Shown piece by piece: positions 49,601 through 59,815 of a stretch of 64,000 bases of DNA. Under the pieces are notes generated by a model. The model saw only the letters and a program-made list of their open reading frames with translations, was not told the origin of the DNA and ran no database searches. The DNA comes from Phallusia mammillata (lineage: Eukaryota > Chordata > Ascidiacea > Phlebobranchia > Ascidiidae). The translations under genes were made by a program, and so were the position numbers. The number at the start of each line of letters is the position of its first letter. Within the stretch, counting starts at the first letter, position 1. The stretch lies in assembly GCA_003260075.1 (NCBI GenBank), contig QLIY01000298.1, positions 1 through 64,000 on the forward strand, in the 5' to 3' direction.

Positions 49601-52600
49601 TTTGCAATGTAAAAGTATGTATCTAATTCTATCATCCAAATACACACCAATCTTTTGACATTGAGGGCTATTTGTCCATTCTCCACTGTCCTGGCAAGTT
49701 ATTGTGGCAGATCCAACAATTTTATACCCAGCGTTACAAGTGTATGTGACTACATTCTTGGATATTGGAGTGTAGGGTCCAGAACCTGGTGTAACACTGG
49801 CCATGTTGCCAATGTTAGAAGGATTTGGACAAACTGAAATGAGGAAGTTGATATTGTTGCTGGATACTGGGATTGATTTTTGAACCTGTAGAATATTTGT
49901 TTAAAGCTTTTTTACATACCAATTTGTTCACATTGTGGGCTAGTTGACCATCTTCCAGTGTTTTGACAAGTTATTGTGGCAGATCCATCAATTTTGTACC
50001 CAGCATCACAAGTGTATGTGACAACATTGTTGGTTATTGGAGTGTATGGTCCAGAACTTGGTGTGAAACTTGCCATGTTGCTTATGCTGGAAGGATTTGG
50101 ACAAACTAAAAAAATATAGCATTTTATGTGTTTACCATTATTATTTAGAAATATACCAGCAAAATTGTAATTTGTTTCTTTATGTATGCACCTATCTGTT
50201 GGCATTGAGGGCTAGCTGTCCATCTCCCAGTGTTTTGACAAGTTATTGTAGCAGACCCATCAATTTTATACCCAGCATTACAAGTGTATGTGACAACATT
50301 GTTGGATATTGGAGTGTATGGTCCAGAACTTGGAGTAAAATTTGCCATGTTGCTAATGCTGGAAGGATTTGGACACACTGAAATGAAGAAAGTTATATTG
50401 TTGTTTGCTATTGCAATTTGTTTTTGAGCCTGTTTAATGTTAATGTAAAACTTTTTTGCACATACCAATCTGTTCACATTGTGGATTAGCTGTCCATCTT
50501 CCAGTGTTTTGACATGTTATTGTAGCAGAACCAACAATTTTGTACCCAGTATTACAAGTGTATGTGACAACATTCTTGGATATTGGAGTGTAGGGTCCAG
50601 AACTTGGTGTAAAACTGGCCATGTTGCTAATGCTAGAAGGATTTCGACAAACTGAAATGAGGAAGGTGATATTGTTGCTTGATGCTGGGATTGATTTTTA
50701 AACCTGTGGAATATTTGTTTAAAGCTTTTTTACATGCCAATTTGTTCACATTTTGGGCTAGTTGACCATCTTCCAGTGTTTTGACAATGTATTGTGGCAG
50801 ATCCATCAATTTTATAGCCAGCATTGCAAGTGTATGCGACAGAATTTTTGGATATTGGAGTGTATGGTCCAGAACTTGGTGTGAAACTTGCCATGTTGCT
50901 TATGCGGGAAGGGTTTGGACAGACTGTGCAGAAAAATTTGTTGCTCGCCTAATTCATGGTATGAAACCAACTGTACAACATGACATGGCTAAAGTCCACA
51001 TCCGAAGCGTTAAAACATATTTTGCTAGGCAAGTTTTGGCACTATGGATTTGCAGAACTGTGTCAAAAAATTCGGTGTTTCCCAAAGTTGTGGGGCTGAA
51101 GCTGTTGTGGCTGCATGCGTTATTTTTGAAACTTACCAATTTGATCACATGTTGGAGCTGATGTCCACGTTCCACTTGCCTGGCAAGTAATTGTGCTTGA
51201 TCCCTCTAATTTGTATCCAGTGGCACAAGTGTACCTGACCGTTGATCCGATAGCGTATGATCCAGAAACTGGTGTGTAGCCAGCCATGTTTGACACGCTT
51301 GTGGGGGGGGGGGCAATGCTAGAAGGATTTGGACAAACTGAAATGAAGAAAGTGATATTGTTGCTTGATACTGGGATTTATTTTTAAACCCGTAGAATAT
51401 TTGTTTTAAGCTTTTTTACATACCAATTTGTTCACATTGTGGGATAGTTGACCATCTTCCAGTGTTTTGACAAGTTATTGTGGCAGATCCATCAATTTTA
51501 TAGCCAGCATTACATGTGTATGTGACAACATTTTTGGATATTGGAGTGTATGGTCCAGAACTTGGTGTGAAACGTGCCATGTTGCTAATGCTGGAAGGGT
51601 TTGGACAGACTGTACAGAAAAATTTGTTGCTCGCCTAATTCATGGTATTAAACCAACTGTAAGACATGACATGGCTAAAGTCCACATCCGAATCGTCAAA
51701 ACATATTTTGCTTGGCAAGCTTTGGCACTATGGATTTGCAGAACTGTGTCAAAAAATTCGGTGTTTCCCAAAGTTGTGGGGCTGAAGCTGTTGTGGCTGC
51801 ATGCGTTATTTTTGAAACTTACCAATTTGATCACATGTTGGAGCTGATGTCCACGTTCCACTTGCCTGGCAAGTAATGGTGCTTGATCCCTCTAGTTTGT
51901 ATCCAGTGGCACAAGTGTACCTGACCGTTGATCCGATAGCTTATGATCCAGAAACTGGTGTGTAGCCAGCCATGTTTGACACGCTTGTGGGCGTTCCACA
52001 GGTTGTGACTACCACTATCGTATAAAAAATGTATAGCCAGGTAAACGAAACGGGAAAAATGTTGTAGAGTCGTTTTTCGTAGTTGGGGTCGTACTTGATA
52101 TTTCACACCTAATGCCAAAAGTTTATGTCAAATTTATAAATTAGGCCTTTTCAGTTAATGTAATAAACGGCAGTTGGGGGGGGGGCCGTTCCACAGGTTG
52201 TGACTACCACTATCGTATGAAAAATGTATAGCCAGGTAAACGGGAAAAATGATGTAGAGTCGTTTTTCGTAGTTAGGGTCGTACTTGATATTTCACACCT
52301 AATGCCGAAAGTTTATCTCAAATTTATAAATTAGGCCTTTTCAGTTAATGTAATAAACGGCAGTTGACGTTCCGTTTACCCGTTTGCTATTTTCACTTTT
52401 GGTTTAGTTGTCCTTTTTTCCTGGTGTTAGACCTGGCGTTCGTTTTCAGGGGTGTGCAGACCGCAGCCCGAGGACCAAAATTGTTCCGCTGGAAGGAAGT
52501 GGTGTGGCCCGCAAAGACGATTTTAAATAAAGTTTAGTTCGATAAACTGTTTTAACGTATAGTGTTAACGAGCGATCCTTTTTTGTTTCGGATTCGATGA

Positions 52601-54538
52601 ATGCGTCGGTGCCATTTTTGTACATTGAGTTGAGTTTGTTTCACAGGGTGAAAGAACAAATAGCGACTTAATTTTAATAAAGCTTTAAATACCGGCGCGC
52701 AATGTTGACATAGTGAATGACACAATTGGTGGGTCACTAACAAACTCCCTACAGCTTTACTGTTTTGCTTTATGTGGCGGTAGGTCACCAGAATATGATT
52801 AAAACATGACTGGTGTCTGGAAAATCATGCCGAAGTACGCACTGTACGGTGGTACACCACTCCACCGGAACCGCACCATCGTGCTGGTAATTAATAAATG
52901 TGGACTAAACACTAAACGTTATTTTCGATCGTTTCCACTTGTGAACCATATTGCATCTTTGAAATTCACTGAAACTTGGGTGCCAGTTTACAAAATTCGA
53001 AATGCGGCTTTGCTTGCCATTGTTGATGACATCAGTACTTTATTTTGTGTTTTGTAGTGTGGCGAATTTTTAGCACTCCCACCTTCTTAAAAACTAGACA
53101 TTAAACTAGAATTAGATTTAAGCCAACAAACTTTCTTTGAAGATTTTCATGTTTTACACCGTTACAAACGGAGCTGATGTGGCCGTAATGTCAAGTAGGT
53201 CTCAGCAGCATGAACTCGAAAATACGGTAGTCCGTTATTTTGACCCAAAAGTTTCGTAAAGCTCGAACATTTTTACGTCGGCAGACAGTTGCATTGTATT
53301 TGCCCTTCGCGATTTACGCAGCTACATCAGTTTTCGCATTCCTGTATTTTCATGGAAAATATTGTTTTTCATAATCTGATGATGCTAAGTGAGTGAACTT
53401 TTACGCATTATCCTCTTTCATCTGACATACAAACTGAATTCCCTTTTTATACCAGATTATATTACGCCGCAACAGCCAAGAGGTAGTGCTTATCATATAG
53501 GGACTGTTCGTCACAGTGCCAAATTTAACTGAAAAACATGTTTCAGTGAAGTAGTTGGTTTTTTTAATTACGTGGTTTTGTGCGCTTTGAATAAGAAACG
53601 CATTTTCGGATCAAATGCCTAAAAATGATGGTGGATAAACTAGCATTTTTAAGAAAACTATAAATTAGATTAGAATTAGAGCTTACTCGATAATTCTAAA
53701 TTAGATTAGAACTATTGAATTACCGCCATTTTGCTCTAATTTGCCTAATTTAGAATTATCTAGTTGTCCAAGTCTGTATTAATGTACAACACATAGACTT
53801 TGGAATCTTGATATTCTATATGCAGCTTTATTACTACGAACCATCTGCTTTTGAACATGGTTATGGTGTATAACGCTTACCTCTCTGGCATGAAGGTGCA
53901 CGTGTCCAGGTTCCTGATGCCGTGCACGTAATTGTCGCAGATCCCGATATTTTGTAACCAGCAGCACAGTAGTAAGTCACAGCACTTCCCGAATCATACG
54001 GACCAGACGACTGGACAACTCTTGCCACGTTTGCAACATGCGGAGGATTGTCGCATCCTGCGAAAAAAGGTTGTTATTTTTCGACGCACAAATCTTTTTT
54101 TTAAATCGTGTTTTTTTCCAGGGTTTTGATCGACAATTTAATATTATGTGGTCGTGGACAAAATGTTGGCTGTGTAATTAGGTATATATGTGTCGCTAAG
54201 AACCCCCAACATCCGAGACTACACGCAATATACAAGTTTCTACTGCAAAAAATATAAAGTATACAACTGTTCGTACCTTCAGTCGGCCTACAATCGCCAG
54301 CTCTAATACCCACTGGACAGATAGGCCCTTCACCCAATGCTGAAAAAATATGTAAAAAAAATCATGAACATAAAATAAGAGGGTAAATAATCAAACAGTT
54401 AAACATCATGCAGACGATTGTGATTTTTCGTTGCATTTAATACAACCATTTAATTGATTTGTTAAGGACATTACACTTACCACCCTCTAAGTTTCCCAAC
54501 AAAACCAAAAACATAATCGTACCCAACACTACTTCCAT
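46652..54538 (-). CDS. Unit 3: signal peptide plus CCP exon array
   Basis: The transcript would begin with the signal exon 54481-54538, then 54277-54339 (a short Gly/Cys segment, ALGEGPICPVGIRAGDC) and CCP exon 53881-54057, followed by CCP exons running left. Intact 186-bp CCP exons: 46652-46837, 46922-47107, 47194-47379, 47466-47651, 48267-48452, 48550-48735, 48822-49007, 49094-49279, 49368-49553, 49648-49833, 49920-50105, 50192-50377, 50466-50651, 50738-50923 (gc donor) and 51424-51609. Damaged: 47788-47891, 47986-48179, 51137-51302 and 51823-52008. All are phase 1-1. No transmembrane segment, GPI signal or terminal exon follows, so it is either an incomplete gene, a secreted protein whose last exon I missed, or the 5' part of gene 2. 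The CCP consensus is the same as in gene 1. Confidence 0.8.
47788..47891 (-). pseudogene. CCP exon with 82-bp internal deletion
   Basis: Splice sites are kept but the exon is 104 bp instead of 186. The middle is replaced by a duplicated tagctgatgcgggaaggg motif. The loss is not a multiple of three, so use of this exon would shift the frame. Confidence 0.75.
47986..48179 (-). pseudogene. CCP exon with 8-base insertion at an ambiguous base
   Basis: The exon is 194 bp. An extra attntgtt around 48144-48151, containing an N, accounts for the difference from 186 bp. It is most likely a sequence or assembly error in an otherwise normal CCP exon. Confidence 0.7.
48453..50651 (-). repeat. Tandem duplication of a four-CCP cassette, 1,098-bp period
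   Basis: Exons 48550, 48822, 49094 and 49368 recur at 49648, 49920, 50192 and 50466, each shifted by exactly 1,098 bp (start of each exon in plus coordinates). Exons and introns over 48.82-49.28 and 49.92-50.38 kb read as essentially identical. A more diverged earlier copy is visible at 47.99-48.45 kb. Confidence 0.92.
50652..52008 (-). repeat. Near-duplicate CCP segments joined at a G run
   Basis: About 600 bp at 50.7-51.30 kb and about 690 bp at 51.31-52.0 kb are near copies, each with a 186-bp CCP followed by a second CCP type (CATGYKLEGSSTITC). The first copy stops in an 11-base G run at 51303-51313, in the middle of its second CCP. This looks like two haplotypes placed in series. Confidence 0.8.
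51823..52008 (-). pseudogene. CCP exon with nonsense codon
   Basis: The copy at 51137-51302 reads VSGSYAIGS; here the Tyr codon TAC is TAA (agcttatgatcc on the plus strand instead of agcgtatgatcc). It is either an allelic null or a sequencing error. The exon otherwise has normal splice sites and length. Confidence 0.75.
52009..53880. other. Intron of unit 3 with duplicated segment
   Basis: 52010-52175 and 52186-52363 are near-identical copies separated by a 10-base G run (52176-52185). A hAT-like fragment, gtgtgcagaccgcagcccgag, lies at about 52450. The 83-codon plus-strand ORF at 52806-53057 has no recognisable domain. The rest is featureless. Confidence 0.5.
54481..54538 (-). CDS. Unit 3, signal-peptide first exon
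   Basis: The ATG at 54536-54538 starts MEVVLGTIMFLVLLGNLEG, a clear signal peptide, splicing in phase 1 into 54277-54339. It is the likely paralogue of the gene 2 first exon. Confidence 0.85.
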
Positions 54539-54559
54539 CGCAGACGGCTGCACATACGT

Positions 54560-55122
54560 CACTAATGAAAACTGCGCAATGCTTAGAAATATAAAATGTA
54601 GAAAACCCACGAATTGTGGAAACCTGTGTCCGTTTGCATGTAGTTTCCTGTATGTCTAACAGCATAGCAAGCAGTGTTTAATGTACCAAAAAATGTTGGA
54701 TGTCGGTATAGCTCACTTTAAGTCACTTCCTAAATTATTAACAGCAGGATAGTGTGGTGTGTTTAAACAAGAAACCCACATTTGAGGAAATCTGTAACCC
54801 ACCGCTTAACGCTTCCTACATTTTTCGGTTAGGTTGATCCAACAGGTTCTATGTTTGGTTATCTATAGCTAAGAGCGCTTATGGACGGTGACACAATTAA
54901 CACTTGGCTCAAAGAGGTTTTATTGATCCAACATTTTTGTTTTACAAATAAGTTAGAAAAAGACAATTCGTGTTTGTTACACTTGTTTGTTTTGCTTTTT
55001 TACAAAGCAATTTGAGCAATGCAACAACACATCTTCATCAAAAACGCAGTTCGGGCAAAATATTGACACAACTCATGCGCTTGGGCTGCAGGTTTTGTGA
55101 TAGGACTTAAAATCCTATAGAC
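54560..55122. promoter_or_regulatory. Upstream region of unit 3, shared with other copies
   Basis: The sequence just upstream of the unit 3 ATG contains gtgtttaaacaagaaaccc and gaggaaatctgtaacccacc. Versions recur at about 56585-56640, inverted at 56936-56990, and in diverged form upstream of the gene 2 signal exon at about 42655-42715. A promoter role is inference from position and conservation only. Confidence 0.4.
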
Positions 55123-55306
55123 CAGTAGTTCTCAAACTGTGCGTCAAGGGCGTCGCAGAACAATTCCGTTTCGTGGCTGTTTGTTGTTGCATCAATAAAC
55201 ACAACTTTAATAATAAGTTTCCTCATTAACTTTTGTTTGCGAGTGTCGCAAGTCCAGAAAAATTTTCCAGAGGCGTCGCAACAAAAAAAAAGTTTGAGAA
55301 CCACTG
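55123..55306. mobile_element. Short hAT-type MITE
   Basis: A 184-bp element with ends CAGTAGTTCTCAAACT and AGTTTGAGAACCACTG and a perfect 8-bp duplication, ctatagac, at 55115-55122 and 55307-55314. Confidence 0.93.
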
Positions 55307-55552
55307 CTATAGACGATAACGGAAAACCCGGTTAATTGTGCGGCGCAAATGGACACACATTGGAGTTGGACGTGTCTACTAAAACTAATCTCAACAGAGT
55401 TGGCTTAAAATTATTTGCAAATTAACGCTAAAGATTAGAAACCGGTAGGGCGCTGGGTGAACCTCTATATTCAACGACACCAAATCAAATAGCTATACCC
55501 TCTTCTCCGTCGTGATCCAAGGTCTGACAAGCACTCCTACATCTAAAATATA

Positions 55553-55812
55553 CAGGATTGTGCATTATTATCACCGCTTGGCGCACCGTTATAACAATTG
55601 GCGCACCTTCATATTGTTTGGTGCACCCTTATATCGGTTGGTGCACTATTATGTCACTTGGCGCATATGTATATCGCTAGGTTAAGGTGCACCTACTTTG
55701 GACAGGTGTACCAAGCAAAATAAAGTTCCACCAATCGAAAGGAAGGTGCAACAGGCGATATAAAGATGCACTGAGTTATATAAACGTGCACTAAGTGATT
55801 TGAGCGATCCTG
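55553..55812. mobile_element. TA-target MITE built of GGTGCACC iterons, copy 1
   Basis: Starts CAGGATTG and ends CGATCCTG between TA dinucleotides, as in Tc1/mariner elements. The left half is a series of roughly 20-bp units of the type atatcgcttggtgcacctt and the right half is the same unit inverted, so each arm is itself a small tandem array. Confidence 0.72.
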
Positions 55813-57152
55813 TACAATTTATATGCACCGCTGCTAAAGCGTATTTATAAAGTCTCTGGGTTTCTTTAGAGTTTCTGATACAGCTGCAAAAATATGGAAG
55901 TTTTATGACCTCAGAAATAGTGATGTGCGTAGTGATGCTTTTTAAAACCCATAGACTTATTGTTTGCCAAAAATGTCCCTAAATTTGAAACATTTAATCT
56001 TACTTACAGACATATGTGTATACTCGTCAACCTACGCTAAACGCTTTCAGCATCAGACAGGAACAGGTCTGGAACAGTCTGTTCCTGAAAATGCGGCACG
56101 TGCTCAAGTTAGTCACAACAAATTCAACTTAGTGCAAAACGATGGTTAGATTTCTTATAGATTGTGTCCAATTAATAAATCTCTCCTGTGTGGTTTTAGC
56201 GCTTGAAAGTAGGTTTCATTTTTTTTCAGACGTCGACTAAAATGTTAATGATTCAACATGATATGATAACGAATACAGCTGATGCATAATTTACTAGGGA
56301 ATCAACAAAGGGTTTAAACGTTAGCCGACTATAAACTGCAAATAAGAACACTGACGGCCACTGGTCCAAAGAACCAGTGTTGTGGCTTTACGCCCAGATG
56401 CATCAAGTCCTGTAAGTAACAACTGGTGGAAAATGCACAATTGTGGAATTCCGCGTCCGTTTAGATGTAGTTTCGTGTTTATCTGACAGCATAACAAGCA
56501 GTATTTAAAAGACCCACACATCTTGGATGTCAGTATAGCCTACTTTATGTCACTTCCTAAATTAATAACAGCAGGATAGTGTGCGGTGTTTAAACAAGAA
56601 ACCTACAATTGTGGAAATCTGCAACCTATTACAAAACCAGCAGCCTGTGCTCATGGGTTGTGTCAATATTTTACATGAAGTGCGTTGTTGATGAACATGT
56701 GCTGTTGCATTGCTCAAATTGCTTTGTAAAAAAGCAAAGCACAAAAAGTGCAACAAACGCGAATTGTCTTGCAATATTTGTTAAAAAAAGTAAGACAAAA
56801 ATGTTGGATCTAGAAAACCTCTTTGAACAAAGTGTTGATTGAGTCATTGTCCATGAGCGCTCTTAGTTATACATAAGCAAACGTCGAACCTGTCGGATCA
56901 ATCTAACCATAAAATGCAGGAAGCGACATGTGATGGGTTGCAGATTTCCACAATAGTGGGTTTCTTGTTTAAACACCGTATACTATCCTGCTGTTATTAA
57001 TTTAGGAAGTGACATAAAGTAGGCTATACTGACATCCAAGATGTGTGGGTCTTTTAAATACTGCTTGTTATGCTGTCAGATATACACGAAACTGCATCTA
57101 AACGGACGCGGATTTCAACAATTGTGCATTTTCAACCAGTTGTAACTTACAG

Positions 57153-57620
57153 CAGTGCTCTTCAACCGGTGTGCACGGTGCACCCTAGGGTGCACCAGTA
57201 CGGAAAGGTATTCAAGGGTGCATCACAAACTTTTCATAAACCATTAATATTTGACTTTCACGATGTTAGAAAAAAGATGTAGGTTTTAACTAATGTATAA
57301 GCCAGGTAAACTTTTTTAATGTTTTATCTCTGTGTCAAGTTTAAAAGTGTCTGTGTTACATTTGGGTTATATTAGATTAGGACATCGAATTTTGGCTTTT
57401 TCGCCGATGTTTCATAGAAAATTCGCGAACATATGCTTGAAGTATTGGTAGCAAATCAAGCAAGTTTTGAAAGCTCCGCTCAGTTTAATTAAAGTGATGA
57501 TACGCATAAAGATTTTTCATGTCGCTTTTTACCTCAGTTTACCTTTTAAGTAAACATGGTGCATGAGTTCGTCACAACAACTTTAGGGGTTCACCAAACC
57601 AAAAAGGTTGAAGAGCACTG
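57153..57620. mobile_element. hAT-type MITE, family c short form
   Basis: Ends CAGTGCTCTTCAACC and GGTTGAAGAGCACTG; a perfect 8-bp duplication, acttacag, lies at 57145-57152 and 57621-57628. It has the same termini as the 1.48-kb element at 15468 and is inserted in the right arm of the large inverted repeat. Confidence 0.93.
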
Positions 57621-57808
57621 ACTTACAGGACTTGATGCAACCGGGCGTGAAGCCACAACTCGCGCATAAAACCCTTTGTCGATTGCCTAGGAAATTATGC
57701 ATCAGCTTAACTTTGTACATCATAATAAATCATTAACATTTTTGTCTACAGCTAAAAAAATCGCTGAACAACACAGGCGTGATTTACTAACGGTACATAT
57801 AAAATATA

Positions 57809-58051
57809 CAGGATGGCTTAAATCACATGGAATGCGTGCATCTTTATATCACTTGGTGCAACTTTATATTGCTTGGTGCACCTGTCCAACGTAGGTGCAC
57901 CTTTACCTAGCGGGGGGGGGGGGGGGGGTGAAGATGTGCCAAGTGACGCAAAGGTGGACCAAGTGATAGAAGGGTTCACCAACAATATCAAGGTGCACCA
58001 AGTGTTAAAACAGTGCGCCAAGCGGTGATAATAATGCACTAAGCGATCCTG
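57809..58051. mobile_element. TA-target iteron MITE, copy 2
   Basis: Same ends (CAGGAT and ATCCTG flanked by TA) and the same inverted tandem units as copy 1. A 17-base G run at 57912-57928 sits at the centre of symmetry. Confidence 0.7.
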
Positions 58052-58284
58052 TATATTTTGGAAGCAGCTCTTTAACAGTACGCTTCTCAGACCCAACGTC
58101 GCCGCTATTTGATTTGGTGTCGTCGATTTTTTTATAGAGGTTTACCCAGGCTACCGGTCTCGAGTCTGTAGCGTTCATTCGTGAAATAATTAAACCACCT
58201 TTGTTGAGATTGGTTTCAGTAAACACCTGCAACTCGAATGTGTGTCCATTTACGGCGCACTACTGTGTTTTTTATAGTCTAAAA

Positions 58285-58697
58285 CAGGAGTGGGCAAACT
58301 ACGGCCCGCCAAATGTTAGTAAATTTGAAAGAGTTACAGATTTCAATTTTTTTTTAATTTTTTTATCTTTTTGTGATTGTTTGTCTGAAAATTGATTCGT
58401 TGCGTCATAAGTACATGTCATGAGTGACGACTGCTGCTTTTTAGTGTGGCTGTTAGCAGTTATCTTCGTAAGCGTGGTTGTTAGCTATTTATCTTCGTAA
58501 AACGAAGTTTTGCCGCATCTACAAAATAAACAGTTCATTTGCCGAAAAATACGACTTTTTGTAACAGAACCGGCTGTAAAATATGTTTTTGTGATAGAAC
58601 GGCTTGCAAAAAACTTGAATCCCACCACTGCATGCGGCCCGATGAAATTGAAAACATTTGAATGCGGTCCTTGTACTGAAAAGCTTGCCCACCACTG
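58285..58697. mobile_element. hAT-like MITE
   Basis: Ends CAGGAGTGGGCAAACTACGG and GCTTGCCCACCACTG are inverted relatives. Flanks gtctaaaa and gtctagcg match at five of eight positions, so the insertion is likely old. Confidence 0.7.
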
Positions 58698-58699
58698 GT

Positions 58700-59815
58700 C
58701 TAGCGTTTAAGCCCTATCCCAAAACCAGCGGCCTGGATGCTTGAAATCGTATTGTACTAATTGTTTAAAGAAGTAAGACAAAGTTATTGGATAAAAAACA
58801 CTCCAAACACATTTTTGATCGAGTTATTGTCCATATTAATATAACGCGTTTAGCTATAGAAAAGCAAACGTAGAATCTGACTAAAAATGCAGGAAGCGAC
58901 ATGTAGTGGGACTTACTGCTAGACGATAACGGAAAACGCGGTTGTGTGGCGCAAATGGACACACATTGGAGTTGGACGTTTCCACAAATACCAATCTCAA
59001 CAAAATCGGCTTAAAGTTATTTGCAAATTAACGCTAAAGACTCGATACCGGTAGGTATGGTAAACCACTATAATCGACGAGACCAAATCAAATAGCGACC
59101 CCTTTCTACGTCGCGACGCAGGGTCTGAGAAGCACTGCTAAAGGGGTGCATGGGGGGGGGGCATGGTAAACCACTATAATCGACGAGACCAAATCAAATA
59201 GCGACCCTCTTCTACGTCGCGACGCAGGGTCTGAGAAGCACTGCTAAAGGGGTGCATCTAAAATATTCAGGATTGTGCATTATTATCACCGTTTGACACA
59301 CCGTTTTATCGCTTGGTGCACCTTCATATCGCTTGGTGCACCTTTATATCACTAGGCGCATCTTTTCATCGCTAGGTCAGGGTTTGCCTAGCATTATGCA
59401 GTTGCTTCAAGCAAAATAAAGTTGCACCGAGCCATATGATGGTGTACCAAGCGATATTAAGATGCACCAATTGATATAAAGGTGTACCAAGCGATCCTGT
59501 TAGTTTTATGTACCGCTGCGAAAGTGTATCCAAAAAGTCTCTTGCCTTTTTTCAGTTTCTGGTACAGCTGCAACAACCAAGTGTTATGATTTGAGGGTTT
59601 TAGTGCGTAGTGATACTTTATCGAAAACCCATAGACTTATTGTTACCAAAAAAATGTCCCCAATTTTAAAACATTCAATCTAACCTACAAAGTACAGACA
59701 ATTGTGTATGCTCGTTAACCTACGCTAAACGCTTTCAGCATCAACCAGGAATATGTCTGCAACGGTCTGGACCGGAAAAAGCGGCACGTGCTCAAGTTAA
59801 TCTCAACAACTGGTG
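58700..59815. repeat. Third copy of the upstream repeat unit
   Basis: Direct copy of parts of the left arm: gcaggaagcgacatgt (58890), ggacacacattggagttg (58960) and gcggcacgtgctcaagtta (59780). It includes iteron MITE copy 3 and a G-run seam at 59152-59161 between near-identical halves (59055-59151 and 59162-59258). Confidence 0.72.
59278..59499. mobile_element. TA-target iteron MITE, copy 3
   Basis: Begins CAGGATTG and ends CGATCCTG with forward then inverted cttggtgcacctt-type units. Its TA flanks have decayed (tattCAGGAT, CCTGtta). Confidence 0.65.

Larger units (their letters stand above)
55330..58265. repeat. Large inverted repeat, arms of about 1.3 kb
   Basis: Left arm about 55330-56640 and right arm about 56935-58265 are diverged inverted copies. 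Matching landmarks include ggacacacattggagttg (55350) with its complement near 58240, ttgtggctttacgcccag (56370) with its complement near 57645, and the palindromic MITEs at 55553 and 57809. The right arm is interrupted by the hAT element at 57153-57620. A further direct copy spans about 58700-59815. Confidence 0.8.
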
